Source: Jiangella gansuensis DSM 44835 (GTDB lineage Bacteria; Actinomycetota; Actinomycetes; Jiangellales; Jiangellaceae). From it: 64,000 nt of DNA. The position numbers were made by a program, and so were the translations under genes. This document shows positions 8,242 to 17,069 of this stretch, piece after piece (within the stretch, counting starts at the first letter, position 1; the number at the start of each line of letters is the position of its first letter). The stretch spans positions 372,001-436,000 of the forward strand of contig NZ_KI911782.1 in the NCBI RefSeq assembly GCF_000515395.1, given 5' to 3'. A model generated the notes under the pieces. The model searched no databases. It was given only the letters and a program-made list of their open reading frames with translations, and was not told where the DNA came from.

Positions 8242-8642
8242 GGACGACGGGCAGCCGCGAGCTCGGCGTCGCTGCGCAGCACGCAGAACTCGTTGCCCTC
8301 CGGGTCGGCCATGGTGAGCCATCCGGTGCCGGGGCCGTACTTGCCGCGGTGGTCGGCGACGTCGGTGGCACCGATGCCGCGCAGCCGCTCGATCTCCTCG
8401 TCCCGGGTGCGGTCCGTGGGGCGCAGGTCGAAGTGCAGCCGGTTCTTGACCGTCTTGCCCTCCGGTACCTCGATGAACAGGACGTGGTGGCTGCCGTCGG
8501 GCGACTGGATCATGCACTCGTCGTGGCCGGGCTCGTTGGGGTCGTCGGCGATGTCGACGTAGCCGAGCACCTGCTTCCACCACTCCGACAGTCGGTAGGC
8601 GTTGGCGCAGTCGATGCTCGTGTGCGAGATGCGGGACGTCAT
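8238..8642 (-). CDS. VOC-superfamily protein (glyoxalase/bleomycin-resistance fold)
   Basis: 134 residues with the paired beta-alpha-beta-beta-beta repeats of the vicinal-oxygen-chelate fold: TSIDCANAYRLSEWWKQVLG at the start and WLTMADPEGNEFCVLR near the end, typical of small actinobacterial 'VOC family' proteins. His in HTSIDC and HHVLFIEVP and Glu in GNEFCVL are plausible metal ligands. Substrate is unknown. ATG 8642 is the first start in front of the domain; longer in-frame readings would run back into the GH31 gene. It lies 43 bp after the GH31 gene on the same strand and could be its last co-transcribed gene; the hairpin at its stop would end that transcript. Confidence 0.8.
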   Translation of the reverse strand: MTSRISHTSIDCANAYRLSEWWKQVLGYVDIADDPNEPGHDECMIQSPDGSHHVLFIEVPEGKTVKNRLHFDLRPTDRTRDEEIERLRGIGATDVADHRGKYGPGTGWLTMADPEGNEFCVLRSDAELAAARRP

Positions 8643-8685
8643 CGCCACACCCTGCCTGCCCGGCCACGACGGCGTCGAACCGTTT

Positions 8686-10917
8686 TCACGGCAGGCCGGC
8701 GAACACCTCGCGCAGGTGCGGCCACGCCGACGTTCGGCAGTACACCGGGATCTCGTCGATCGGCACCGGCCGCGACACCACCTGGCCGCCGGCCACCTGT
8801 TGCCCGGTCCATGCGTCAACCCAGTCACCGGCGGGCAGGTACACGTCCCAGGTCGAGGCTCCTGGCGTCAGCACCGGCGCCACCAAGAGGTCGTCGCCGA
8901 GCTTGAACTGCGTCGACGCATGCGCCCACGCCTCTGCGTCGTCCGCGTGGTCGAAGAACAGCCCACGCATCAGCGGCGCCCCGCCGGCCACGGCGGCAGC
9001 GGCCGACGACGACAGGTAGCCCACCAGCCGATCCCGCAGGTGCGCGAACCGCCGGAACACCGGCACCACGCGGTCGTCACCGGTACGGTCGGCGACGTTC
9101 CACGGCGTGCGGTCGCGCAGCGGCTGCCGGTGGTGGTTGAACTCGGAGTGGTACTGCATGATCGGCATGAATGCCGACGCCGCGGCCGCGCGCAGGTACA
9201 GCTCGGGGTCCGGTACGTCGCCGGAGAACCCGGCCAGGTCCCAGCCCCAGTAGACGATGCCGCAGGCCCCCGCCGTCACACCGGCGACGATCGCGGCGCG
9301 GAAACCGTCCCAGGTGGAGTCCTCGTCGCCGGCCCAGAACGCGCCGTGCGCCTGTGACCCGGTGAAGCCGGCCCGACTGAACGTCACCGGCGCCTTGCCG
9401 GCCGAGCGGAGCAGGTCGCCGTACGCTCGCGCGTACTCGACGGGGAACAGGTTGTTGCCCGCGCTGCCGCGGACGGCTCCGCCAGAATGCCGCAGGTCGT
9501 GGCCCCAGGCGTGCTCGCCGCCGTCGGTCTTGAAGCCGTCGATGCCGACCTCCTCGACCAGGTAGCGACGCTTCTCCGTCCACCACGCCCGGGCCTTGTC
9601 CGCCGCCAGGTCAGGCATCAGGGCGAGCGGGAACCACCAGCCGCGGTTGCGGTACGGCCGGCCGTCCGCCTCGGTCACCACGAACCCGTGGTCTACGGCC
9701 GCGCGGACGTCGGCCGCCTGTTGGCCGGTGGGGTGCGGGCGTGTCTTGAGCAGCGGGATCTGCCAGAGCAGCACCTTGACGTCACGGGCGTGCAGGTCGT
9801 CGACCATGCCCTTCGGGTCCGGCCAGGCGCCGTCGGGCGGGAAGGTGAAGTCGGCCAGCCGGTGCGGTGCGCCGTCGTCGTGCACGGGGTACTGCGCGTC
9901 GCGGAACGCCGTGAAGGTCGACTCGTCACTCCACGCCTCGATGACCAACGCGCCGACGGGGACGTCGTGCTCGCGGTGGGCGTCGATCTCCGCCATCACC
10001 CGGGCCTGCGTGTTCCATTCGTTGCCGCTGGCCCACAGCCGGAAGACCCAGTCCGGCAGCTGCTCCGGGCGCCCTACGTCGGCCAGGAACGCGTCGAGCA
10101 CGGCGGCCGGCGCTCCCTCGTACAGCCGCACCGCGAGCTCGTCGTCACCGTCCAGGTCGGCCTCGACGACGAGCTGGTCCGGCGCCGAGGCCCCCACGTC
10201 GTACCAGGTGCGCCGGGCGGTGCGGACGTGAAATCCCCAGCCGGACCCGGTGCCGACCACGAGCGCGAACGGCATCGGCAGGTAGGTGCGGCCGTGTACG
10301 CCCTGGGCCTTGTACTGTTCGAAGACGACGGCGTCGAGGGTGCGGCCGCGCTGGTCGACGTGGTCGTACCGTTCGCCGAAGCCGACGACGCGGTCGTCCG
10401 CGGCCAGCCGCAGCGCGAACCGGACCCGGCGCGGTCCCTCCGGCGCGACCAGCCAGCGCACGCTGCCGGGTACCAGGCGAGCGTCGTCGCCGTCCAGCCT
10501 CAGTTCGCCGCCGGACGTGGCCCACGCGCCCGCCGACACCTCGTACCAGCGGGTCCGCCGGGTGCCTCCGTCCGTCGTCGTCGCCACGAAGCGGTACCGA
10601 TAGCGCGTGCCCGCGGCCAGCACCGGCGTACGTACCGACCAGAAGCTGCGGTCGGCCAGCGAGCGAGCCTGGGCGGCGGCCAGGTGCCCACCGTCGCCGC
10701 CCTCGTCATCCGGGCCGCCCGACGACGACGGCGCCAGCAGCGGCCACGCGACGGTACTGCCCGATCCGTCGTCCCATTCGCAGACGACGGACACGACGCT
10801 CGGAGCGGCCCGGACGCGCAGCTCACACGTCTCCCCGTCGATCGGGTCGGCCGGGACACGCTGGTCGCCGGTGACCGCGTAGGGGTGCTCGGAGCCGTAG
10901 GGCCGGTGCCGGATCAT
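8686..10917 (-). CDS. Glycoside hydrolase family 31 (alpha-glucosidase/alpha-xylosidase type)
   Basis: 743 residues, full length for GH31. An N-terminal beta-sandwich (VVGFGERYDHVDQRGRTLD, FALVVGTGSGWGFHV) leads to a TIM barrel with LPDWVFRLWASGNEWNT, LLWQIPL, and VGIDGFKTDGGEHAWG, whose Asp (~465) is the expected nucleophile; WAGDEDSTWDGF (~530) carries the acid/base. PIMQYHSEFNHH and FFDHADDAEAW complete the active site. No signal peptide, so it acts inside the cell on imported oligosaccharides. The YHS/KTDGGE combination resembles alpha-xylosidases and sulfoquinovosidase-like members, but specificity is not proven. ATG 10917 overlaps the GH15 stop (ATGA). Confidence 0.9.
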   Translation of the reverse strand: MIRHRPYGSEHPYAVTGDQRVPADPIDGETCELRVRAAPSVVSVVCEWDDGSGSTVAWPLLAPSSSGGPDDEGGDGGHLAAAQARSLADRSFWSVRTPVLAAGTRYRYRFVATTTDGGTRRTRWYEVSAGAWATSGGELRLDGDDARLVPGSVRWLVAPEGPRRVRFALRLAADDRVVGFGERYDHVDQRGRTLDAVVFEQYKAQGVHGRTYLPMPFALVVGTGSGWGFHVRTARRTWYDVGASAPDQLVVEADLDGDDELAVRLYEGAPAAVLDAFLADVGRPEQLPDWVFRLWASGNEWNTQARVMAEIDAHREHDVPVGALVIEAWSDESTFTAFRDAQYPVHDDGAPHRLADFTFPPDGAWPDPKGMVDDLHARDVKVLLWQIPLLKTRPHPTGQQAADVRAAVDHGFVVTEADGRPYRNRGWWFPLALMPDLAADKARAWWTEKRRYLVEEVGIDGFKTDGGEHAWGHDLRHSGGAVRGSAGNNLFPVEYARAYGDLLRSAGKAPVTFSRAGFTGSQAHGAFWAGDEDSTWDGFRAAIVAGVTAGACGIVYWGWDLAGFSGDVPDPELYLRAAAASAFMPIMQYHSEFNHHRQPLRDRTPWNVADRTGDDRVVPVFRRFAHLRDRLVGYLSSSAAAAVAGGAPLMRGLFFDHADDAEAWAHASTQFKLGDDLLVAPVLTPGASTWDVYLPAGDWVDAWTGQQVAGGQVVSRPVPIDEIPVYCRTSAWPHLREVFAGLP

Positions 10918-12062
10918 GCTGTCCTCCCCGGGACGCCGAGCTCGCACGCGAGGATGAGGTACATGCCGTGCGACCACAACAGTGGCGTGGCGACGGTGCC
11001 CCAGCGCTCGATCCACTCCTGTTCGCGCTGCGGTGCCAGCAGGTGGTGACCTACTTGCTCCGGCAGGTCGCCGGCGGGCGTGGCCTGGGCGGCGATCCAG
11101 CGCAGGCTGGCCCACGCCTCGTCGGTACGGCCGGCGGCTGCGTGGTTCCAGCCGAGGAAAGCCGTCAGCAGCGGCCACTGCCCACCGCCGTAGAACGTGT
11201 CGGCGGCGTAGCGGTGCACGCCGCCGTCGACGCTGAGCCGGTCGGCGACGGCACTCACCGTCGCGCGCCCGATCTCGCTGTCGCCGTCCACCAGGCCGAA
11301 CGGGACGACACAGGCCAGCAGGCTCGCGTCCACGTCGTCGGCGCCCAGCCACTTGGACAGGTGCCCGGCCTCGGCGACGCCCTCGGCGAGGACCAGCGCA
11401 TCGATGGCCGCGACGGCCTCCGTCGCCGTCTCCCGTTCGGCCGGCGTCAGCGCTGCGGCCAGCGCCGGGTGCGTCGTGGCGGCGGCGAGCCCGGCCCGGA
11501 TCGCCCCGAGCGTGGACACGTGCCGGTGGTCGACGTGCTCCTCCCACCAGTCGTAGCAGGGCCGGGCCCAGAACGTCGTCAGGTAGCGCACCGCGGTCGC
11601 CACGCCGGGGCCGACCGCGTCCCCGTCGACGGCGCCGTGCCGGTCCGTGTGCGCGGCGAGCGCCCACAGCCAGGTGCCGTAGCCGTCGAGCTGGAAGTCC
11701 CACCACGGGTCGTTGCCGACGGCGCCGTCGACGGTGTACCTGGTCGGCAGCAGGTCGGCGACGGGGATGTGCTCGCCGCGTGCAGCCCGGGCGACCAGCG
11801 TGTCCACCTGGCCGGCGCGAGCCGTGAGCACCCGCGCGCACCACCGGTGGAACGCGGCCGCGCCGGCGGCGTCCCCGTACCGGCTGACGCCCTCGGCGAT
11901 GAAGGCGCCGTCACGGAACCAGCTGTAGCCGCGGTAGGCGCTGAACGTCGGGCTGGCCGGGTAGGCGCCGGACGGCGCCTGGTGGGTGGCGATGACCCGG
12001 TGGCTGGCCTCGGCGAGTGCGACCAACTCGCCGAGATCGGGGTGGGTGGTCATGTCGGTCAC
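10914..12062 (-). CDS. Glycoside hydrolase family 15-like protein (glucoamylase fold)
   Basis: 382 residues of an (alpha/alpha)6 barrel. YRGYSWFRDGAFIAEG near residue 40 matches the GH15 WxRD(A/G) substrate-binding motif, DFQLDGYGTWLWAL near 130 matches the Q.D.YG motif, and CYDWWEEH.DHRHVSTLGAI holds a probable catalytic Glu. There is no signal peptide or starch-binding domain, so a cytoplasmic exo-glucosidase acting on short alpha-glucans (for example isomalto-oligosaccharides) is likely. GTG 12062 has AGAGGA seven bases ahead; ATG 12053 is the alternative. It sits 31 bp after the binding-protein gene and couples to GH31 by an ATGA overlap. Confidence 0.8.
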   Translation of the reverse strand: MTDMTTHPDLGELVALAEASHRVIATHQAPSGAYPASPTFSAYRGYSWFRDGAFIAEGVSRYGDAAGAAAFHRWCARVLTARAGQVDTLVARAARGEHIPVADLLPTRYTVDGAVGNDPWWDFQLDGYGTWLWALAAHTDRHGAVDGDAVGPGVATAVRYLTTFWARPCYDWWEEHVDHRHVSTLGAIRAGLAAATTHPALAAALTPAERETATEAVAAIDALVLAEGVAEAGHLSKWLGADDVDASLLACVVPFGLVDGDSEIGRATVSAVADRLSVDGGVHRYAADTFYGGGQWPLLTAFLGWNHAAAGRTDEAWASLRWIAAQATPAGDLPEQVGHHLLAPQREQEWIERWGTVATPLLWSHGMYLILACELGVPGRTA

Positions 12063-12093
12063 GTGGTGGTCCTCTTCGGTGCGGAAGGCGGAT

Positions 12094-13344
12094 TCAGCCG
12101 AGCAGCTCGTCGACGCGGGCGGCGGCGTCGGCAACGGCCTGCTCGACGCTCTTGCGGCCGGCCGCGGCGTTGCCGAGTTCCTCGGTGACGGCGTCCTGCA
12201 TCTCCTGCTGCCGGACGATGACCGGCGGCAGCACCGTCTCGTCCAGCGCGTCGAACACCGCCTGCCGGTTCGCGGGCGGGCTCTGCTCCAGGTAGGGCGC
12301 GAGCTTCTCGTCGTCGTCGATCGGCGGCAGTTCCCAGCCGGCGTTCAGCCGGGTCTCGACCGTGGTGTCGGACGCGGTGAGGAACTCCAGCCACGCCTGC
12401 GCCTCGTCGGGGTGTTCACTGTTCGCGCTGACCACGACGCCGTTGGTGAACATCGCGCTGGCCTTCGTCGCGTCGCCGGGCTCGACGACGACGTCCCATT
12501 CGAACGGCACGTCGGCCAACGGGCCGAACATCCAGATGCCGCTGTGCCACATGGCGAGCTTGCCCTCGCGGAACAGGGTGGAGTCGAAGTCCGGGGTGCC
12601 GGCGCCTTCGGCCTCGGTCGGCATGACGGTGCCGGATTTCTCGGTCAGCCAGGTGGCCGCCGCGACACCCTCCGGGCTGTTGAACGCGGTGGCGGTGCCG
12701 TCCTCGTTCAGGAACTGGCCGCCGGCCTGCGCGAGCACCTTGTAGAACTCGTGGAACGTGGCCGGCTGGTAGTCGCCCCAGACACCCGCCGCGGCATCGG
12801 TGAGTTGCTGCGCCGCCGCCCGCTCGTCCTCCCACGTCCAGTCCGCGGTCGGCTCCGGCACGCCGGCCGCAGCGAACAGGTCCTTGTTGTAGAACAGCAC
12901 GACGTCGGAGAACGACTCCGGCAGGCCGAGCTGCGCACCGTCGTGCTGGAACGCCTCCAGCAGCGACGGTGTATACGCGCCGCCGTCGACATCGAGCTCC
13001 GCCAGCGCACCGCTCTCGGCGTAGGTGACGAAGTTCTCGTAGTTCAGCTCGAACGCGTCGGCCTCGGTGCCGCCGGCGACGGCCGTCTGCAGCTTGGTGA
13101 AGTAGTCGGCGTACGGCGTGGTCTCGACCTGCACGTCGATGTCCGGGTTCTCCTCCTCGAACGCCGCGACAATCGCCTCGAGGTTGGACTCGTTGCCGCC
13201 GCTGGAGGAGAACTCCATGTAGCGGACGACGACCTGGCCGTCCTCGCCCGTGTCAGAACGGGTGGCCGAGCCCTGTGAACAGGCCGACAGGGTCAGGATG
13301 GCGGCGCCGGCGACGAGTGCGCCGAGCCGGAGCGGGTGAGCCAT
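12094..13344 (-). CDS. ABC sugar-transport substrate-binding lipoprotein
   Basis: 416 residues. The first 22 form a lipoprotein signal with lipobox LSAC (Cys22). The mature part is a family-1 extracellular solute-binding protein: ESNLEAIVAAFEEENPDIDVQVE, YADYFTKLQTAVAGG, VTYAESGALAELD, DVVLFYNKDLFAAAGV and the late signature DEAQAWLEFLTASDT. It captures the sugar outside the membrane and delivers it to the two permeases encoded just upstream (27-bp gap). No ATPase gene is in the operon; as in many actinobacteria a shared MsiK-type ATPase elsewhere would energise transport. Confidence 0.93.
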   Translation of the reverse strand: MAHPLRLGALVAGAAILTLSACSQGSATRSDTGEDGQVVVRYMEFSSSGGNESNLEAIVAAFEEENPDIDVQVETTPYADYFTKLQTAVAGGTEADAFELNYENFVTYAESGALAELDVDGGAYTPSLLEAFQHDGAQLGLPESFSDVVLFYNKDLFAAAGVPEPTADWTWEDERAAAQQLTDAAAGVWGDYQPATFHEFYKVLAQAGGQFLNEDGTATAFNSPEGVAAATWLTEKSGTVMPTEAEGAGTPDFDSTLFREGKLAMWHSGIWMFGPLADVPFEWDVVVEPGDATKASAMFTNGVVVSANSEHPDEAQAWLEFLTASDTTVETRLNAGWELPPIDDDEKLAPYLEQSPPANRQAVFDALDETVLPPVIVRQQEMQDAVTEELGNAAAGRKSVEQAVADAAARVDELLG

Positions 13345-13371
13345 GGGTGTACTCCATTCGGTTGGCCGGCG

Positions 13372-14172
13372 TCACTTGAGCCCGGAGCGGGCGACGCCCT
13401 GGATGACGTACTTCTGTGCCGCGAGGTAGAGCACGGCGATCGGGACGATGCTGACGACGGAGCCGGCCATCACCACGTCCCACTCGGTGGTGAACTGGCC
13501 GTGCAGGGTGCTCAGGCCGAGCGGCAGGGTCATCAGCTCCGGGGACCGGATGACCACGAGCGGCCAGAGGAAGCTGTTCCAGCTGGACATGAACGCCAGT
13601 ACCGCGAACGTCGCCAGCGCCGGGCGGATCAGCGGCCACACGACGGAGGCGAAGATGCGAAGGTGGCCGGCACCGTCGATGGTGGCCGCCTCGTCCAGCT
13701 CGATGGGCACCTGGGCGACCGCCTGGCGCAGCAGGAACACCCCGAACGCCGAAGCGATGCTCGGTGCGAGCAACGCGGCGTACGTGTCCACCAGGTTCAG
13801 CGCTCGCATCTCGATGAACAGCGGCACCACCAGCACCTGCATGGGCACCATGAGCGTCGCGAGATAGACGAGGAACAGCGCGTTGCGGCCGGGAAAGTCG
13901 AGGCGGGCGAACGCGTACGCCGCCATCGCGCTGGTGATCAGCTGCAGCAGCGTGGACGCGACGGCGATCCAGAGGCTGTTGGCCAGGATGCGCCAGAACG
14001 GCATCGCGTCCAGCAGCGTGCGGTACGCGTCCAGCCCGGGGTCGTCGGGGATGAGGTCCGGGGTGCCCAGGCCGGCGCCCGGCGTGACGGAGGTGATCAC
14101 CGTCCAGGCGAACGGGAACAGCATGACCAGCGCGCCGAGCGCGACGCCGGTGTAGAGCGCGGCCCTACGCAT
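13372..14172 (-). CDS. ABC sugar permease, MalG type
   Basis: 266 residues with six predicted membrane segments. The ATPase-contact EAA loop reads ELDEAATIDGAGHLRIFASVVWPLIRPAL (around residue 175), typical of the carbohydrate CUT1 inner-membrane partner MalG. The N-terminus (ALYTGVALGALVMLFPFAWTVITSV) and C-terminus (QKYVIQGVARSGLK) are also standard. Its start overlaps the end of the MalF-type gene by 8 bp, so the two permeases are co-translated. It is somewhat short for the family but contains all conserved parts. Confidence 0.93.
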   Translation of the reverse strand: MRRAALYTGVALGALVMLFPFAWTVITSVTPGAGLGTPDLIPDDPGLDAYRTLLDAMPFWRILANSLWIAVASTLLQLITSAMAAYAFARLDFPGRNALFLVYLATLMVPMQVLVVPLFIEMRALNLVDTYAALLAPSIASAFGVFLLRQAVAQVPIELDEAATIDGAGHLRIFASVVWPLIRPALATFAVLAFMSSWNSFLWPLVVIRSPELMTLPLGLSTLHGQFTTEWDVVMAGSVVSIVPIAVLYLAAQKYVIQGVARSGLK

Positions 14173-15124
14173 AGGTCACCCACCGCCGCTGGCCCCGGAC
14201 CTGGACGATCGTCACGATCAGCACCACCACGAACAGCAGCCACGACAGCGCCGAGGCGTCGCCGGCGCGTCCGTAGCGGAACGTGAGGTCGTAGATCTGC
14301 TGCACGACGACCTCGGTGGACCCGGCCGGTCCGCCGCCGGTCATCACGAAGACCTGATCGAACACCTGGAAGCCGTTGATGAGCGAGATGACGACGACGA
14401 AGAACGTCGACGGCGACAGCAGCGGCAGCGTGACATAGCGGAACCGCTGCCACGCGCTCGTGCCGTCCACCTTGGCCGCGTCGTACAGCTCACCAGGAAT
14501 CGCCTGGAGCCCGGCCAGCAGGATGACCATGACGAAGCCGAGGTCCTTCCAGGCCGACGCGATGATGACCGACGGCATCGCCCAGGCCGGGTCGGTCCAC
14601 CAGCCCGGACCCTCGATGCCGACCAGGCCGAGCAGGTGGTTGACCAGGCCGTTCGCCGGGCTCAGCAGCCAGCGCCAGAGCAGCGCGACCACGACCCAGC
14701 TGGTCACCACCGGCAGGAAGTACGCGGCCCGGAAGACGTTGCGGCCGCGCAGCGCGGTGTTGAGGGCGAGCGCCGCGGCCAGCCCGCCGGCGTACACCAG
14801 CGGCAGGTAGCCGGCGATGTACCCGAGCGTGTGGCCGAACGCCGCCCACGTGTCGCCGTCGGCGAGCAGCTCGCGGAAGTTGGCCAGGCCCACGAACTTC
14901 ATCGGGGTGATGAGGTTCCAGTCGTGCAGCGCGACCCAGAACGAGCTGACCATCGGCACCAGCGTGAACAGCACCAGCGGCACCAGGCTGGGCGCGAGGA
15001 ACAGCGCGACGATGCCGGCGTACTTCAGGCGGTTGCCGCCGTAGCGCAGGGTGGTGCGCCGGCGCGGCACCCTGGGGGGCGTCGTGCTGCCGGATGTCTT
15101 CGCGGCCGTCGTGGTCGCGCTCAT
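14165..15124 (-). CDS. ABC sugar permease, MalF type
   Basis: 319 residues. A basic N-terminal tail is followed by six membrane segments; the first begins AGIVALFLAPSLVPLVLFTLVPM. The EAA loop ELYDAAKVDGTSAWQRFRYVTLPLLSP (around residue 215) marks a CUT1 carbohydrate permease of the MalF type. The periplasmic-side region WVALHDWNLITPMKFVGLANFRELL is family-typical. ATG 15124 overlaps the stop of the ROK gene (ATGA), tying regulator and transporter into one operon. Confidence 0.93.
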   Translation of the reverse strand: MSATTTAAKTSGSTTPPRVPRRRTTLRYGGNRLKYAGIVALFLAPSLVPLVLFTLVPMVSSFWVALHDWNLITPMKFVGLANFRELLADGDTWAAFGHTLGYIAGYLPLVYAGGLAAALALNTALRGRNVFRAAYFLPVVTSWVVVALLWRWLLSPANGLVNHLLGLVGIEGPGWWTDPAWAMPSVIIASAWKDLGFVMVILLAGLQAIPGELYDAAKVDGTSAWQRFRYVTLPLLSPSTFFVVVISLINGFQVFDQVFVMTGGGPAGSTEVVVQQIYDLTFRYGRAGDASALSWLLFVVVLIVTIVQVRGQRRWVTYA

Positions 15125-16329
15125 GACAGTTCCCGGGCGAGTACACCGTCGAGCCTGGCGCGCACGAGGTCGCCCTGGTCACCGGTGGCGCCGGTCGCAC
15201 CGGACGGAGTGGCCAGCACGAGGGCGGCCGCACCCAGGGCCCAGGAGGAGTCGTCCCACGCCTCGACCGCGACCGGAACAGCGCGCCGCGTGGGCATGAG
15301 GTGAGAGCGCAGACTCGGCTCGAAGCCGGGCCGCCAGTGTTGCCAGCCGCGGGTGCCCTCGCCGAGCACGATGACCGTCTCCGGGTCCATCACGTTGATG
15401 AGCCCCGCGACGGCCCGGCCGAAGATCGTCCCGGCGTCGGCGAAGACGCGCTGTGCACCTGTGCTGCCGGTGTCGGCCAGGTGCTGCAGGTCCGCCGGCT
15501 TCGCGTCCGTGCCGACGAGGCCCGCGGCGACGGCGTCAGTGAGCAGCGCCTGCTGCCCGACCGCGGCCTCCAGGCAGCCGGTGTTGCCGCAGGAGCAGCG
15601 CGGACCGTCCGGCCGGACCGGGAAGTGGCCGAACTCGCCGGCTCCGCCACTGGTCCCGCGGTGGATCGTCCCGTCGACGACGAGTCCGGCGCCGACACCG
15701 CGGCCGATGGTGACCACGAGGAAGTTCCGGTGCGCGCGACCGCGGCCGTACAACCGCTCGGCCACCGCGAGCGCGTTGACGTCGTTCTCCACCAGCACAG
15801 GCACTGGCAGGGCCGCCCGCAGGCGAGCACCCAGGGCCAGGTTGCGCCAGCCGAGCGTGGGAGCGTCGACGACACCGGTGTCCTGGTCGTCGACGGCGCC
15901 GGGCACGCAGATGCCGAAGCCCAGGATGGGCGCACTCTCGCGGTCGGGCTCCGTCAGCGGCCGCAGCAGGTCCGCCAGCCGGTCCGGTGCGTCCGCGGCC
16001 ACCGCGTCGAACGGCCATTCCCAGCTCTGCCGGACCGCGCCGTCCAGTCCGACGTCCACCACCGCGACGTGGTCGGCCGCCACCTTGGCGCCCAGGGCCC
16101 GGCCGGCCTCGCCGACCAGGCCCAGCAGCACAGCCGGGCGGCCGCCACGCGACGGCCGGTGCTGGACCTCGGCCACCATGCCGCGGGCGATCAGATCCTT
16201 GACGACCTGCGTCACCGTCGCCGGGCTGACCCCGACCGCACGGGCGATGTCAGTCCTGCTCAGCGGGCCGGATGTCCCCAGCGCGGCGAGAACGGCCGAG
16301 CGGGTGAGGTCGCTGCGGGGCACGGGCAT
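15121..16329 (-). CDS. ROK-family transcriptional repressor of the sugar operon
   Basis: 402 residues. An N-terminal MarR-like winged helix (DIARAVGVSPATVTQVVKDLIARGMV) is followed by a ROK sugar-kinase-like domain with ILGFGICVPGAVD, VLVENDVNALAVAE, VVTIGRGVGAGLVVDG and the zinc-binding ROK signature CSCGNTGCLEA. Such proteins (XylR, NagC type) leave their operator when the sugar binds. ATG 16329 is chosen over GTG 16335: AGGAAG lies five bases ahead of the ATG and would touch the GTG. First gene of the operon ROK-permease-permease-binding protein-GH15-GH31; the dyad at 16345-16358 is its likely operator. Confidence 0.9.
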   Translation of the reverse strand: MPVPRSDLTRSAVLAALGTSGPLSRTDIARAVGVSPATVTQVVKDLIARGMVAEVQHRPSRGGRPAVLLGLVGEAGRALGAKVAADHVAVVDVGLDGAVRQSWEWPFDAVAADAPDRLADLLRPLTEPDRESAPILGFGICVPGAVDDQDTGVVDAPTLGWRNLALGARLRAALPVPVLVENDVNALAVAERLYGRGRAHRNFLVVTIGRGVGAGLVVDGTIHRGTSGGAGEFGHFPVRPDGPRCSCGNTGCLEAAVGQQALLTDAVAAGLVGTDAKPADLQHLADTGSTGAQRVFADAGTIFGRAVAGLINVMDPETVIVLGEGTRGWQHWRPGFEPSLRSHLMPTRRAVPVAVEAWDDSSWALGAAALVLATPSGATGATGDQGDLVRARLDGVLARELS

Positions 16330-16344
16330 CGGCACTTCCTTCAG

Positions 16345-16358
16345 GACTAAAGTTAGTC
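16345..16358. promoter_or_regulatory. ROK operator candidate
   Basis: GACTAA-AG-TTAGTC, a perfect 6+2+6 dyad, 16 bp upstream of the ROK start codon. It sits in an AT-rich stretch that is unusual for this genome. A TTGACA-like box (minus strand, plus 16385-16390) lies upstream. The position between promoter and start fits autorepression. Confidence 0.6.
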
Positions 16359-16636
16359 ATAAAGAAACATGCCGATGGCGAGCCTGTCAACCCCGGACCT
16401 CGGCGGGCATGGTCACCGCATGCTGGGGCTACGTCACGTGCTGGGTCTGAGTCACGCGCACGGATCGGCCGCCCGGCGTTCCGCGGCACTCACGCCCAAG
16501 ACGCGACCCAGACCCAATAGGCCATCGCGCGCCTCCCCGCCGGGACCGTCCGACCAGCCGAGCAGGCCCGGCAGCGGCGCGACGAGCGCGGTGCCCCACC
16601 CTGTCGCGGGCTGGGCGTCGCAGGGTGCCGTGGTTT

Positions 16637-16802
16637 CCACCTGATCGTCGATGTGTCGCCTGATCGGGTCGGTGGCGACGATCAGGTGGCGTCAGCACCC
16701 ATGACGGCGCTGATAGCGCACCTGATCGTCGCCAGCATGTGGACACGAAACGATCAGGCGACCTCGACACGGCGATTCGGCGCGATCGGTCACCTGATCG
16801 TT
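16637..16802 (+). repeat. 166-bp palindromic element, copy 1
   Basis: A non-coding unit built from five alternating copies of CACCTGATCGT(C/T) and its complement. The first pair (16638-16650 with 16676-16688) is a perfect 13-bp hairpin stem. A second copy, about 85% identical by eye over the whole length and inverted, lies at 23942-24108. The best-kept internal stretch is CAGCATGTGGACACGAAACG (from 16733). Confidence 0.82.
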
Positions 16803-17025
16803 ACGCCCGGGGTGGCGGCAGGAAGCCGAACGCACCGGCACTCGATGCGACAGGGAACGATGCGACGAGGCGGCGCATCGGCCGCGACCGAGTGCGGGTG
16901 CCCGCCTCGGCACCACCCACGGCGATGACCCACTTCGATAGCGCCTGCCACGCCAACACCCGGATCGGGGCGCTATGGCGCGGACGCGGCTATTGAGGTC
17001 GCACGACGCTATTCAGGTGCATGCC

Positions 17026-17053
17026 CGGCCCGCGATGACCGACGACCGGGCCG
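17026..17053 (-). terminator. Possible terminator of the helicase gene
   Basis: CGGCCCG (17026-17032) pairs with CGGGCCG (17047-17053) around a 14-base loop, 17 bp beyond the helicase stop codon. Short GC hairpin without U-tract. Confidence 0.35.
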
Positions 17054-17069
17054 AACAGCCCGCTGACCG

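Larger units (their letters stand above)
16359..17069. other. 711-bp gene-free region
   Basis: No convincing reading frame on either strand: short open frames here lack ribosome-binding sites and recognisable motifs. The region holds the divergent end of the ROK promoter, copy 1 of the 166-bp palindromic element (16637-16802), a possible helicase terminator (17026-17053), and otherwise sequence in which I see nothing definite. Confidence 0.6.

Noticed and set aside
8686-11844. A single 1,052-codon frame joining GH31 to an N-terminal extension
   Set aside because: The extension is an out-of-frame reading of the GH15 gene; GH31 has its own ATG at 10917 in an ATGA overlap.
16452-16640. A 62-codon minus-strand frame downstream of the ROK promoter
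   Set aside because: No ribosome-binding site, no recognisable family and overlap with repeat sequence; not supported as a gene.
16637-16802. CRISPR or attachment-site reading of the CACCTGATCGT blocks
   Set aside because: Blocks alternate in orientation and are not regularly spaced; no cas or integrase gene is near.
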